Below, one piece after another: positions 25,401 through 36,708 of a DNA stretch of 64,000 nt. The notes beneath the pieces were generated by a model, which was not told where the DNA came from, ran no database searches, and saw nothing but the letters and a program-made list of their open reading frames with translations. Source of the DNA: Lytechinus variegatus (lineage: Eukaryota > Echinodermata > Echinoidea > Temnopleuroida > Toxopneustidae). Within the stretch, counting starts at the first letter, position 1. The number at the start of each line of letters is the position of its first letter. Location of the stretch: positions 13,620,001 through 13,684,000 of the forward strand of contig NC_054758.1 of assembly GCF_018143015.1 (NCBI RefSeq), read 5' to 3'. A program made the translations under genes and the position numbers.

Positions 25401-28400
25401 GCACTGCAAAAGGGTCTCATTGATGTATGACAATACATGTGATATGAAAAAAGTAATTATAATCTGTTTTATCTTGGTAAATTTTAACTTTTGTACCTTT
25501 AAATTATCATAAAGGATCATGTATTAGGTGGTAAAAAGAAAAAAAATGGGAAAAAAATCATCTTGTTCACCCCAGGACTCGAACCTCCGCCCTCGAGAAA
25601 GCAAGTCAAATGCGTTATCCATTGAGCCACGATATTCCCCATAGAGATTACACGTAAGCAATTTTGAGAATTACAATTCCAATTTTGCAAGTGAAATACG
25701 GGCATGATCCCGGCATCTGATCAAAAAATGAAGGGCACATTCCGATAGCCCAGAATCTCAGCTACAACATGTTAAAAGCTCAGGGAAAGCTGACAAGAGA
25801 CAATGGAGATATGGCTCACGAAATAGAGGAATGTCGAATCCAGTTTTGACAAAAAGAAAATTCCCATAGACATTACACACAAAATAAGGAAAAATGACAT
25901 GCCTCTTTTCATCGCTGTTTTACGCAATGATGCGTATCTCAAAACGAAAATTTATGTTAACTTAGGAGAAAGAGTACATTCTAAACTACAACATATCCAA
26001 ATCTGGGCGAAAAACAATATTTAAGAAGTTACAACCAAATTTGCATAAATTTGATGACGTCATTTTTGAAAAAATTGAAATTTTTAGTTTAGGCGCCATT
26101 TTGATGACGTCATGATATAATTTAGGGACATTGATGACATGAAATCAAATCTACAACTCATACTCTATCGATATATGAAAAAAAAATTGGGGGTCAATGG
26201 ACTATTTAAAGAGCTACAGTGAATTTTCAATAGGCATGTTTTTGCCCATATATGGCCTATAGTGAGAGCTCGCGCGCACACGTGCTGCAAACTTTAACGG
26301 GTGTTAATTTCGTTACTATTGGTCATAGAGAGCTAAATTGGGTATCAAATTGCTCAGAATTTCATTAGCAATGGAATGATATTAAAAAAACGGTGTTTCT
26401 GCGTTGCGTTCAGGCGTTACGCGCGGAAACGAACGCGCATACGTGCGCGCGCGCAAATTTTTGAAATGCTTAAAATGACCTAAAACGTATCCAAAAAATT
26501 TTATAGGCCATTTGGACGATTTTTTTACCTTTGACGCGCGCGTACGCGCGCGTCATGACCTTTACATGACCTTTGATGACATTGACAGTTGACCCTTGAC
26601 CTGAAGTTAATGTCATGTAAATATTGTTAATTTTTGATAATTGATAATGAAGATATGATCAAATGAAGAATTTTACAAAATGGCGCGTAGATGACGTCAT
26701 CATGACCAGATGACCTTGAAAAGCTTAGTATGCCGTCTCTATGATAGATTCTATATATGACAGAAAAATCAGCTAAATTGATTCAGCCAATTCGGAGAAA
26801 AGTTGGCGACAAACATAGGTGATAAGAATAAATAAAGAAAGAAATAAAGAAAATTCTGACGAAATCAATAGGTGATCTGTCTTAGACAGACCACCTAATA
26901 ACAGTCCTACAATATGAAACAGAATATTGAGTACATGTACAATGTAGGTATTGGGGAGTGGGTGGAATGCCTTTTGATTAAGGCTTGCATTCTTCCTTCA
27001 ATCTAAATAAAGTGCCAGCCTGCCCGCTTGCCTGCAGTCATTTCAAACAGCCGCTAATTAATGACTGCACTCTTCTCTATGTATGCTAGAATACTGTATA
27101 GACGCCTTAGACGGACTTGAGATGCTGGGTGACAGTGGGTGTCTCCTGGCCTACATGTTTGCTCAATATCAAGATTCTACATTTTGTAGCCTGATCAGCC
27201 CATTAATAAATCTTGTGAAAATAATTTTTTAAAAACTTTATTATAAAAGGATTTGAATAAAAAAAGAGAAAAATCCAACAAGCATGACAGTGAAAATTTC
27301 ATCAAAATTAGATGTATTAAGAAAGTTATGACATTTTGTAGTTTCGCTTACTTTCATAAAAGAGTTAAATAATATTGCACATCCTGGTCAGCATGCAAAT
27401 GAGGAAACTGATGACATCATCCACACACTATTTCTTTTTTATTTAACTACTTAAACTATGAAATATTCTATTTTCTCATTGTCAAGTGAAGCAACAATTA
27501 ATTCCTCCCTGAACATGCAGAATTAGCACTGTTTAAGAATGTATGGTTCAGTCAAGTTGGTCCTCATTGTAAAATCTGTAAAAAAAAAATAAATGTATAA
27601 TTCAAGCAGTAAAAACAAAAGAAATAGTGAGGGGCATCATCAACTGTTTCTTTTGTACTGTATGTCACTGAGTTTTGCATATCACTGTTTTCTGAAAAAT
27701 AAGTGAAAATTTAAAATGTTATATTAAACTTTCTTATTTTACATCCGATTTTGATGAAATTTTCAGCATTATGCTAGTTTGATATTTCTCTATTCAAATC
27801 AACATTTTTCTGGGGTGGACTTGGCCTTTAATACACATGTATTATAAAAGTGGGGGAATCACCATAAATTGTGGAGCATACACTAGTGTACACACACACT
27901 TTGGTCTCTTTAAAATAAGCATTCAATTACTATGCAATCCTATTATAAAAGGAATTCTAATTACCCAAAATATGTTTGAAGATTTCTCTATAAAGGATAA
28001 TAATCGTGGGATGAATCCCGGAACATGTTTTGCTAGTATTGTGTCTCCATTGATTGTTTCGTGCTGATCCGGGGCCCGTCTTACAAAGAGTCGCAATTGA
28101 TCAGGGGAGTGTTTCATGTAAGGACATGTCGGACATTTTATCCAACAAGTCCTGTTTCGTATAGATTCAAGGAAAGTTGTCAGATCTGACAATGTATCAG
28201 ACAAGAATGTTGATGGAACGCTCCCCCGATCAACCACCACTATGAAAAGCCAGCAGCAATGCCATTATCCAAAATGCATTTTTGCTTGAACCATTTTCTA
28301 GGTATGGTGTACGGTCGTACGACTTCCATATAGTTGAGATTGATTGATTCATCAATTTCAACTCTTTGTGAGTCAGGGCAAAAAAAAATCCCATGATGAT

Positions 28401-31400
28401 TGAAAAGCAACGGCTGCATAAAGTACATGTAATAATAAGATTATAATATGCGGAGATAGTAACGGAATGTGCAAGTCATGCTACATGTACCGGCAGGCCT
28501 AATGCCCTACACCATATAGTGAGTGTGATGATATGGTCTTGTGTACTTAATATGTGTACCTGCATTTATGTATGCACATGAATCTTGCATTTCATAATAC
28601 CCATTCAGAGTCAGTTTAAAGGGTAGGATCACCCTGACTCGGGGAGGGGGAGAAATTACACAGATGCTGGGGGCGATTTACTTGTAGCCCCTGAAATAAC
28701 TGAGAGTGCCCTGGTATTACAAAAAAAAGGTGCACTAGAAGTCTGGAAACCCCCCATTCGTCGCAAGGTTAAAGTTTCATATTCAATGTTGCCAAAGTAG
28801 CCCCCTTTGATTAAGTAAAATTATTTTTTGCCTGCCCTGACTTCAAAATGGTTTATAGATGAATCAAAATGACAAATATGTGCACTTGTTATTTTAATAA
28901 TTTTTTGTCAAATTCCATTAAAAGGGGATTCAGGAATGTCATCTCTAAAAACGGGAGGTTTCATTGAACCAGCTAATGCTTTGTGAACGTAGTGAATTTT
29001 GAGATTTGGCCAGTGTTCATAAAAGGTTGAAAGGTTTTGTTGTGGCGGGTTTTTTTCAAAGACATTTGCTTGTTGCATAGAAATTTTGAACATGATCTTG
29101 CGAATCTATAGTATTTGCAAACAGTTTTATATAGCGTTTGAAGTTTTCTTTTCATTTGCCAATGATTGCGACTAAATGACCGCGTGGTTCATTTACATGT
29201 ATGATATTTGTCATTCCCAGGTGCCAACCCCCATCCCCTTCCCCTTCTACAATCAAACCAATAGGATTTTATAAAGAAGAATGATATAAACAGCTATTCT
29301 TTTTTCTTCTTGTATCATTTGATAGCAATTGACGCGTACAAGCCAACAGATGCGACCACGAATCCATCGCTGATCTTACAAGCTGCACAGATGCCAGCAT
29401 ATGATGACCTCGTTAATGGCGTAGTGGCTAGTGCAAAAGCAAGCGCATCGTAAGTACTGAATTTAGGGAAGAGAACTTTATAAGGGCCCGAATAAAAAAT
29501 TAACAAATGTGGTTTTTAAAACCATCAGTTGAACCCATAGTTAATGCAGATTTCCTGTAAAAATTACGCCTAATTACCGCTTATGTTAAAAATGTCTAAT
29601 TTTGTTGAATGCTTTTGTTACAGTGTGCCAAAGTGACGCCTGTTGCTGAGGTTATCCACCCTACTTTATTCATGAGTCCATTGTTTTGAATTAATGAGTC
29701 CACTCTTCAAATATTCAATTTATGAGTCATGTGTGAGCAGCTTTCCTACATATCATATGGGAGAAAAATCAATGAAACGTCATTTTCTCAGAAAGTTGAA
29801 AATATTTGAGTGTACCTTCAGTATATTTATATATATCATTTCACACCCATTTCTAAAAAGAAAATAAAAATAAGTCATCACAAACCATTAAAAGATTTGA
29901 ATTTATGCATTTTATGTCACATAACAAATGGGCAGCTGCACGTCACAAATCCAAAACTTCAAATTCTAATAATTTTTGATGGATTGTCCTCAAACCTTGA
30001 CAAATATTTTTATCATTTCTTCTGCTATTTTTACAACAAACTTTTCTTAAGGGTGAACTTCCCCTTTAAAGTAGCACTCCTGTCATGCACACACTCTCAT
30101 ACATGTACTTTTCTGTGAAGATTGCCTTGTGGAGAACAGTTTTGTTGTTAATGTTGTTGATATTATTATAATAATATGTTTCTCTTAACGTTTGCCTGTG
30201 TTCTAATGATTGAATATCGTGTTCTAATGCAGGTCTGTGGATGAGCAGGTGGCAACAGCCATGGATAAAATCATGATCACTTTTGGAAAGAAGATTCTGG
30301 AAATCGTTCCTGGGAGAGTTTCCACAGAGGTAGATGCCAGGTACGATATGTTGCTTTTGACATTAATTAGTTAGATTAATTTTTTGTTTCCATCTGCATC
30401 ATTGTGATGAATGGGAATTTTCCAGGGTTGCCATTTAGTTTCCAGGGCATTTTAACATTTCGGGGCTAAATTTCCACCAGCCCCTACATGTATGTAATTT
30501 TTTCCCTGTTCCAGAATCAGTCAATTTATTTTCCGATGCCGGGGCGGCACTGTCAACATCAAATCTTAACCAAACGTTAAGTTTTGGAAATGTCATCATA
30601 ACTTAGAGAGTATGTGGGCCTAGTTCATGAAACTTGGACATAATGGTTATTACTGAACATCCTGCTAGAGTTTGATGTCACATGACTCAGGTCAATTAAC
30701 TTACACCATGTTGGGGGAATCAATATCAAAATCTTGACCAAAGATTATGATTTTGGCTGTGTTTCTTCTCCGATCATTTTCAAATTTGTCATGAAATGTG
30801 AAATGAAGATATGAAAATAAGGGTAATCAAGTATCACTGATCGTCTTGCACGAGTCTTTGGTCACACAATCAAGGTCAAATGTCATTTAGGGTCAATGAA
30901 CATAGTATTTCGTCATCATATGAATGGTGTCATTTCCAAAGTCAGCACTGCTGCTATATTGAATAGCATAATGCTGACGAGACTGTCAGAAGAACTCCAC
31001 TTGTTTTTTCATTAAATTTATATTGCTCCTTGTTTAAACCTTTGTTTTTATTGACTGGCATAATTAATTTGCAGATGTACAAACCCTGATAGTACTTTGA
31101 TCAACAAGGTGGGTCTTGACTTTAGACTAGCACAAATTCAACTTGTTCATCTGAGAGGGACCTTCTGTGCATAAGTCTGAACCCAGCTAGGGACTGTACA
31201 CGTAGGCTGCATATTCAAACCTTTTGCTTTGAGTGACACATTTGCACAGCAAACCAGGGGAGAAATGAACTGGCACTTGATCTCTCTCTCTCTCTCTCTC
31301 AATTCTCTGTTGCTTTTCAGGCTTTCCTTTGACAAGGATGCACAGATTGCCAAGGCCCGAAGCCTCATCCAGCTCTACGAAGCCGAGGGAGTCAGTAAGG

Positions 31401-34400
31401 AACGTATTCTCATCAAGCTGAGCTCGACGTGGGAAGGGATCAAAGCTGCCGAGTAAGCTCGTAGTTTTATTTTCGTTATTAATCTTCTCTGAACATCATA
31501 GGGTTTAATAACTATACAAATTAAGCACATCAAGGGGATTAATTAGAATAACATGCACTAGATGCCTTATGAGTTAATTCTGTCACACTCACTGCATACC
31601 TAAGGGTGTTTGGACTTTTTGAGGGATATTAGAGTGAGTAGTTCTAATGTCCAAGCAAAATGATGTGTATTGTACGTTTTACAAGATAATGATATGGATT
31701 CTCAATATTTATGAACTAATCCTCATTCAATCAGTGGTCAAAACGAAACCTTTACTCATCGATAGTGGTTGCATTCTGTTTTGATTCATTCCACATGGGC
31801 TAATCTTTGCTTTTTATGTGGACAAACCATTTGATTTGAGTTAAAATTGCTCCTTTTGTCTAATTGCCAATAAGCTCATTCACTGTTTCATTCGAGAACT
31901 TGAAGTATAACAACTTCTTGCAGACAAAATGAATATTTTCTTTTATTATTTACATTTTTATTTCTCAAGAGATCAGATAAAAAAAGACAATGAATAACAA
32001 TGTGTATTTGAAAAAAACAATTGTTCATCAAACAAATTTAAGAAAATGGCCGAAAAGGAAGATATCTTGTGATAGGCCAAACTGTAATAAAAGGAACTTA
32101 AGACATAAAAAAAATACAATAAAATCACAATTAAAAATGGTCAACCAAATTACTGTTAAACCCAGTGGCCCATATTCTGAAGTCTGGTTTAACTTAACCC
32201 TATCTAGGTCGGGGGGGGGGGGGCAGTACAGATTGGCAACTAGGTAATAAAATCCATATACCTTTATAATTTACATTTTGTATTTTCTTGATACTTATCC
32301 ACAGAGTACTAGAGAAAGAGTATGGAATTCACTGTAATCTGACTCTTCTCTTCTCTATGGCTCAGGTAAGTTATTAAAAATGCTTAACCCTATCTAGGAA
32401 GGGGGGCTCAGAGGCGCCCCCTCAACATTTTGTGCAATATTTAGCAGGGATACTTCAAAAAGGATAGGAAACCTGATTACTACGCAATGTTCTAAATCAT
32501 TGTACGAATACCTATGTTCAAATCTGTGACTATTGTATGATCCTTATTAGAATAAAAGCGAATTTAATATCTAGTCGTAATGACGCCATGGCAATCGTGC
32601 AATTGGTTATGTTTTGGAATGAATTTGGCCTTTACTCCAAAGTGTTAGTATTCTTTCAGTTGATATTAACCTCAAATTAAAAAATCCTTTTCATTCATAT
32701 TTTCAGAAAATGAGCATCGTCGTAAGGTGTGCAGTGGCCTTAGTACATCCCTGTTTAAAAAATACTAACATTTGTGAATCTTACAGGCTGTAGCCTTAGC
32801 AGAGCCTGGGGTGACATTGATATCACCGTTTGTTAGCTGTACAGTCTATACTAGACTGGTAAAAGCTCTCCCCCCCAAAAAAAAAAAAAAAAACATTCAG
32901 CATTGCCAACTCAACATCAATCTGGCTGTCACATTAGTAATATTGGTAAATCTTTAATCTTTTACAGGCTGTTGCATGTGCAGAGGCTGGGGTAACCTTG
33001 ATATCGCCGTTTGTAGGCCGTATATTCGACTGGTTCGTGAAAAACACTGATAAAAAGAGCTACGAACCAGCAGAAGATCCAGGTGAATATTAAAGTCACT
33101 ACTAATGAATTGGGGAGGGGAGAGGGAGGATTATTTTGATAGGGGGGCAGGATGATGTAATGTGAGGGGGGCTGACAATCTAAAGGTGTCTCTATAGTTA
33201 TTTAATTTATCAATTAATAATGGAGGGTGGTGCTGGATGTTGGTAGTGTGGGTTATCTTTAATCAATTTTGACAAGCTAAATTTCACTTTAAAGCATGTT
33301 TAGGTGTTATTTTTTTCAAGCTCAATTAAGAAAATCTCAAAATTAATATGGCCGACTTATCAATTGTCACTGCCATTGTCGTTCAGGTGTCCAGAGCGTG
33401 ACGAGGATCTACAACTACTACAAGAAGTACGACTACAAGACAGTAGTCATGGGTGCTTCCTTTAGGAACACAGGACAGATTAAAGAGCTTGCAGGCATCG
33501 ACTTGCTGACTATCAGGTTAGATGGCATTATGTAGTTTAATATGTCCATCATTTGCAAAGGTTTAAGACCACCTGAAAATTTGTTTGTATGCCACATGTA
33601 CAGTTGAGGCCAAAAGTTTACATACACCCATGGAATTCAACGAAATTTGTTCGCTTGCCAAACATTGTAAAATTTACTATATCTTCAGAAATACAAATAC
33701 CGTTCTACCATGACAAATTTGGTGTCAAATGAAAGAGCGTATTAAACTCTTTCACATGATTGGGATGCTGTTGGGATTAAAGTATATTTCAGGTGAAATT
33801 TTCTTTGAAGAAAAAAAAGTTAAATTCGTGCCAAATTTATTGTATTGTTTTTTTTTTTTTTATTATTATTTATTGTATTGTTTGTTTTTTATTTTCAAAC
33901 ATTGTTTTATAGAAATATATAAATGTGAAATCTATGATTTATATTACATTTATCATGATATGTCACCACTGAACAAAAAAGTGTAATCTGAAATGTTTGT
34001 GTTAAGGAGTAACTAGCACAAATATGAAATTTCTTTGTCAAGTTTTTATTTTAAATTTGTCTAAAATATGAAGATTTTTTTTTGGGGGGGGGGAATGATT
34101 CCTGAATATTTTTCTCCTGATGACAAAGCATTGTGGTTAAGGGCCATGACATACTCATTTATTTGATATCAAAGTCGTCATGATAACACAAATATTTTAT
34201 AACATACAGTTATATATTTCATAAGATACAGATAAATTTTATGATGTTTGACAAGTGTCAACTTTTCTTTGAATTTCTTGAGTGTATGTAAATTTCAAAT
34301 AGTTGTAATAATTTCATTAAAAACTGGCCTATGCATTATTTGTTAGATTTGATTCCTTGTTTGATTTGAATGGTGACAGAAATTTGTTTAAAGATATTGA

Positions 34401-36708
34401 CCAATAGCTTGACTACATGTAATCTTTTTGTTTTGAAAAACATTTTAAAGTATAAATACTTCAGAAAACAAAAGGATAAGTCCAGCTATTTTTCATTAAA
34501 TACACAACGATTGTTTTTCTTTTCTGTCTTCTGTTTTGTAGCCCAAGCTGTTGGATGAACTGAATAAGTAAATTTAGTAAATCTTTGTTAAAGGTCAAGT
34601 CCACCTCAGAAAAATGTTGATTTGAATCAATAGAGAAAAATCAGACAAGCACAATGCTGAAAATTTCATCAAAATCGGATGTAAAAGTTTTTTTGGGGGG
34701 TGGACTTGTCCTTTAAGTCACAACGATTGTTTTTCTTCCTTCTCTATCTTGTAGCCCCAAGCTGCTGGATGAACTGTCTAAATCAACTGAAGCAGTTCCA
34801 CGCAAACTAGATCCTGAGACGGGTAGGTATAGACCAGTTCGTAGTTACTTCATGGACAATTTTGTTCAAATGACGTTTCATTTCTTTCATTATGATAGGC
34901 AGATTTCAAAGCAAGATATTACGTAAGCTTGCCTTACATAGCAGGATGAAGAAATCGAATAGACCAGTTGACGAGAATAGCACACCAATGAACACTTTAT
35001 GTAGGTAATTGTTGCATTCCTACTTTGAATGCATATCATAGCAAGTTGCACAATGTACTTGGCAAACTGTGAAATACCAGTTGTTCGTGGACGCATTGTT
35101 GTTTTTTGTGGATGTGAATGAAAACCACTATTCAAAAGAATATAAGAATAATCAAGACATCGAAGTTGGTGCTTATCTCATTAGATTTTAAACCACCATG
35201 TCACTTTAGTACAAATGACCTTCCACTGATCATGCGTAGAATCTTTTGATCATGCGCAGAAAGGAACTACGAACTGGCTTATTGGTAGTTATCCCTAATA
35301 AGAATGATAATAATAACGGCATATTTAAGTAGGGTAGCCACTTCAGTTCCAGAAACTGTTCTCCCAGTGGGCCCTGCTATTATGATTACCCCGGCTAAGC
35401 TAGGCTACCTTAATCGGGCGCTCGAGCATTCAAGGAATTTCTTCCTGCCAGGTACCCATTCACCTCACCTGGGTCGAGTGCAGAAATCAGCGCAATGTGG
35501 ATCAATTTCTTGCCGAAGGAAATAACGCCTTGGCTGGGATTCGAACTCACGACCCTCTGTTTTAAAGTCTGGAGACCAATCCACTGGGCCACAACGCTCC
35601 AGTCTCGTGAAATTAGTCACTGCCAATATCCATAGTCCTACCAAATACGGGTTGTGAGGGCTTTTGTCTAGCCTGCATAGCAGAACGAAACTATAGGCAC
35701 CGCTTTTCCAAATCCTTACCAAAGTTTAAGTTTTGGAAATGTCATAACTTAGAAAGTACAGTATATGGGCCTAGTTCATGAAACTTGGACATAATGGTTA
35801 TCAGGTATTCCTGAACATCCTGTCTGAGTTTCAGGTCACATGACCAAGGGTCAGTGAACATAGTATTTTATCATCATATGAATGGTGTTTTTTGTGAACG
35901 ATTATTCTATAGTCATTTCCAAAGTCAGCACTGCTGCTATATTGAATAGCGTAATGCGGGCGAGACTGCCAGAGGCACTCCACTTTTTCATTATTCCATG
36001 CCAAGGCATGCTATTAAAAAACGCTGAAATTCCTCAAAAGTATATTCAGGGTTACCAACCCATCAGGAAAATCATGGAAAATTACTTTACTTTTCTGCAG
36101 TCAGAGAAAAATCAGGGAATTTGATTTTAAAAATACAAGCATGGTATTCAGTCAGACTCTTATATTTGTTGCATATCAAAACAACATCCATTAAATGACT
36201 GGTTATGGTGGCTATAGTGGACAGTGCTATGGCGAGTAGGGAGGCCATTACATGACTGTGTATAAATAGTACTAATTAGTTTTACATTATTGTTTTTCTA
36301 CTGAAAAGTGAAAATACAATTATAATTCACTGCAACAACTTAGAAACTTAGAAACTGGGAACAGATTTAAATGATTATCAGGGAATTTTTACATTTCAGC
36401 AGGGAAATTTGGGAAAAATCAGGTGATTTTGTTTTCTTGAAAAGCTGGGAACTCTGATGTTACGTCATCACCTCGGTACTCTATTTCATTGCATGCATCA
36501 AACCAACACTCTCCACCTTTTCCTTTCATTTGCTTTTGCAGCTAAAGGCAGTAGCGAGGCGAAGATTACCTTGAACGAGGCCGCTTTCCGCTTCATGCAC
36601 AACGAGGATCAGATGGCCGTGGAGAAGCTGTCCGATGGGATCCGAAAGTTTGGAGTCGATGCCGGCAAGTTGGAGGACTTGCTTCGAGAGAAGCTTAAGC
36701 TGTCCTAA
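13478..36708 (+). CDS. taldo1: Transaldolase, nine exons, complete
   Basis: Transaldolase transfers a dihydroxyacetone unit from sedoheptulose-7-phosphate to glyceraldehyde-3-phosphate in the non-oxidative pentose phosphate pathway (cytosol). Exons: 13478-13568, 29326-29449, 30233-30340, 31321-31452, 32305-32365, 32968-33082, 33387-33516, 34755-34822, 36542-36708. All introns are GT-AG, phases chain without error, and the product is 331 residues (human: 337). Key sites: Asp25 in VVCDTG, signature DATTNPSL (39-46), Glu104 in STEVDAR, and Schiff-base Lys140 in [11 protein letters not shown], the counterparts of human Asp27, Glu106 and Lys142. The C-terminal [18 protein letters not shown] tract is typical. 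The start MSEEKRRKM is the only ATG in the first exon that gives the family's N-terminus. Intron 1 is 15.8 kb and filled with repeats. Degenerate partial copies of exons 6 and 8 precede the real ones. Confidence 0.97.
14463..14780. mobile_element. G/C-run repeat element in transaldolase intron 1
   Basis: TAGGGGGGACA tracts with TTTGACAAGCA and A-runs, ending in TAGGGGGGACACGTCCCCCC. It is the inverted relative of the insert at 3532-3840. Non-coding; boundaries approximate. Confidence 0.5.
14830..15245. mobile_element. hAT-type MITE, 416 bp
   Basis: Ends CAGTGTTTCCAC and GTGGAAACACTG are perfect 12-bp inverted repeats, flanked by an exact 8-bp duplication CTCTGATG (14822-14829 and 15246-15253). 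This is the hAT hallmark. There is no transposase. The interior has inverted AATTTCCTGGAATT-like tracts and one GCGAGCGCGGAGCGCGAGCG motif like that in the 618-3345 arrays. Confidence 0.92.
15254..19042. other. Transaldolase intron 1, mostly unclassified
   Basis: AT-rich intronic sequence with C- and G-runs (15431-15444, 15817-15845), a repeat-like stretch with GCACACCTTACGACC near 16985-17150, and frequent ACATGTAC motifs. No exon-like frame with splice sites is seen. Confidence 0.6.
19045..19905. mobile_element. MITE family F, long form, 0.86 kb
   Basis: Inverted ends GGGGAAGGCGGGGTAAGTTG and CAACTTACCCCGCCTTCCCC, flanked by TA on both sides. Internal GGGGCAAGTTGAGCC blocks recur inverted near 19420-19720. 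No transposase. A TA target duplication would fit a Tc1/mariner-like mobiliser (inference). Confidence 0.85.
20389..24225. mobile_element. Second giant palindrome, 3.8 kb, in transaldolase intron 1
   Basis: Arms 20389-22362 and 22370-24225 are inverted copies starting with GGGTCAATCCA(T/C)GTCAAATC. From the outside in, each arm has about 960 bp of single-copy sequence (with GGTTGCTAAG and CGCACGTTTGGGCC tracts) and then tandem units of about 395 bp: near 21351, 21747 and 22140 on the left, with inverted units near 22449, 22667 and 23060 on the right. Arm-to-arm identity is high, with a small length difference at the left outer end. Repeated frames inside translate the same tandem unit and are not genes. 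No transposase, and no clear target duplication. Confidence 0.88.
24461..25006. mobile_element. MITE family G, copy 2, uninterrupted
   Basis: About 546 bp. Outer ends CCCCGGGGGGGCCACTTCCA and AGTGGCCCCTCCGGG are inverted, as are the adjoining GTGGATACCATGCGCGACCA and GGTCGCGCATGGTATCCAC. It is in reverse orientation relative to 3421-4281. It contains the 20-bp palindrome CACGTTACGTACGTAACGTG. Confidence 0.8.
25269..26899. mobile_element. 1.6 kb element with 15-bp terminal inverted repeats
   Basis: TTAGGTGGTCTGTCT (25269) and AGACAGACCACCTAA (ending 26899) are exact inverted ends. The interior is non-coding and rich in TGATGACGTCA and CGCGCGTACGCGCGCG tracts. A perfect hairpin AATTCGTC-ATGCG-GACGAATT abuts the left end (25251-25271). 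A second TTAGGTGGT at 25525 suggests either an internal copy of the terminus or a composite. A tRNA-like segment lies at 25561-25635. Confidence 0.6.
25561..25635 (-). pseudogene. tRNA-like segment (tRNA-derived SINE head or tRNA pseudogene)
   Basis: On the minus strand it shows an A-box-like TGGCTCAATGGATAACGC and a B-box GGTTCGAGTCC at tRNA spacing. The acceptor stem is not convincing, so it is not called as a functional tRNA. Confidence 0.5.
27250..27830. mobile_element. MITE family B, copy 1
   Basis: Shares GAAAATTTCATCAAAATtaG-type and GGTGGACTTG(G/T)CCTTTA tracts with 34588-34715 and 58185-59512. The halves are inverted: AGTTATGACATTTTGTAG on the left against TTTCTTATTTTACATCC on the right. 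The left end is eroded. Non-coding. Confidence 0.65.
28103..28227. mobile_element. MITE family C, copy 2, shortened
   Basis: GGGGAGTGTTTCATGTAAGG to TGTTGATGGAACGCTCCCC, with the internal TTGTCAGATCTGACAA block. It is about 50 bp shorter than copy 3. Non-coding. Confidence 0.75.
29745..30069. mobile_element. MITE family A, partial copy in transaldolase intron 2
   Basis: Matches the right part of the elements at 58685-59199 and 59823-60327, ending AGGGTGAACTTCCCCTTTAA. The left half is missing. It lies 164 bp upstream of exon 3. Confidence 0.75.
30545..31020. repeat. Dispersed repeat H, copy 1
   Basis: Shares TTTGGAAATGTCATCATAAC-like, GGGCCTAGTTCATGAAACTT and CAAAGTCAGCACTGCTGCTA blocks in the same order with 35714-35995. 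Class unknown; no coding capacity. Confidence 0.7.
32193..32240. other. TTAACCCTATCTAGG plus G-run, piggyBac-like terminus
   Basis: TTAACCCTATCTAGG followed by a long G-run. The same 15-bp start is repeated in the same orientation at about 32384, and a similar TTAACCCTAAATAG opens the piggyBac-type element at 41146. The two copies bracket transaldolase exon 5 (32305-32365). Confidence 0.4.
32787..32867 (+). pseudogene. Degenerate duplicate of transaldolase exon 6
   Basis: After an intact TTACAG acceptor, this stretch reads [16 protein letters not shown], against [16 protein letters not shown] in the real exon 181 bp downstream. By my count the first 54 nt differ at 11 positions, about six of them synonymous. 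The match fades after about 70 bp. A GTAAAA donor at 32859 would define a 72-nt exon, phase 0 at both ends and free of stops. It either was, or could still be, a cassette between exons 5 and 6. Confidence 0.85.
34541..34578 (+). pseudogene. Degenerate duplicate of the start of transaldolase exon 8
   Basis: TGTAG-CCCAAGCTGTTGGATGAACTG copies the acceptor and first codons of exon 8 (34755). The duplication also includes upstream intron (CACAACGATTGTTTTTCTT at 34503 and 34718). The copy has one C fewer than the real exon, so joining it to exon 7 would shift frame and stop within a few codons. Confidence 0.85.
34588..34715. mobile_element. MITE family B, short deleted copy
   Basis: TTAAAGGTCAAGTCCACCTC to GGTGGACTTGTCCTTTAA, 128 bp, containing GAAAATTTCATCAAAATCGG. 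It sits between the two exon 8 copies. Confidence 0.85.
35300..35610 (-). mobile_element. tRNA-derived SINE in transaldolase intron 8
   Basis: Minus-strand head with A-box TGGCCCAGTGGATTGG and B-box GAGTTCGAATCCC (35603-35529), followed by a body including CAGGTGAGGTGAATGGGTAC. That body block recurs on the plus strand at 54352-54375, so it belongs to a SINE family. Confidence 0.7.
35714..35995. repeat. Dispersed repeat H, copy 2
   Basis: Same blocks and order as 30545-31020, with internal length differences. Both copies lie in transaldolase introns. Confidence 0.7.
36047..36457. mobile_element. Possible hAT-like element with imperfect ends
   Basis: CAGGGTTACCAAC at the left and GCTGGGAACTCTG at the right are imperfect inverted repeats of hAT style, with inverted CAGGGAA / ATCAGGG tracts inside. 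No matching 8-bp flanks were found. It ends 85 bp before exon 9. Confidence 0.4.

Noticed and set aside
35529-35603. A functional tRNA gene on the minus strand
   Set aside because: Clear A and B boxes, but stems do not close properly and a SINE body follows. It is part of a tRNA-derived SINE.
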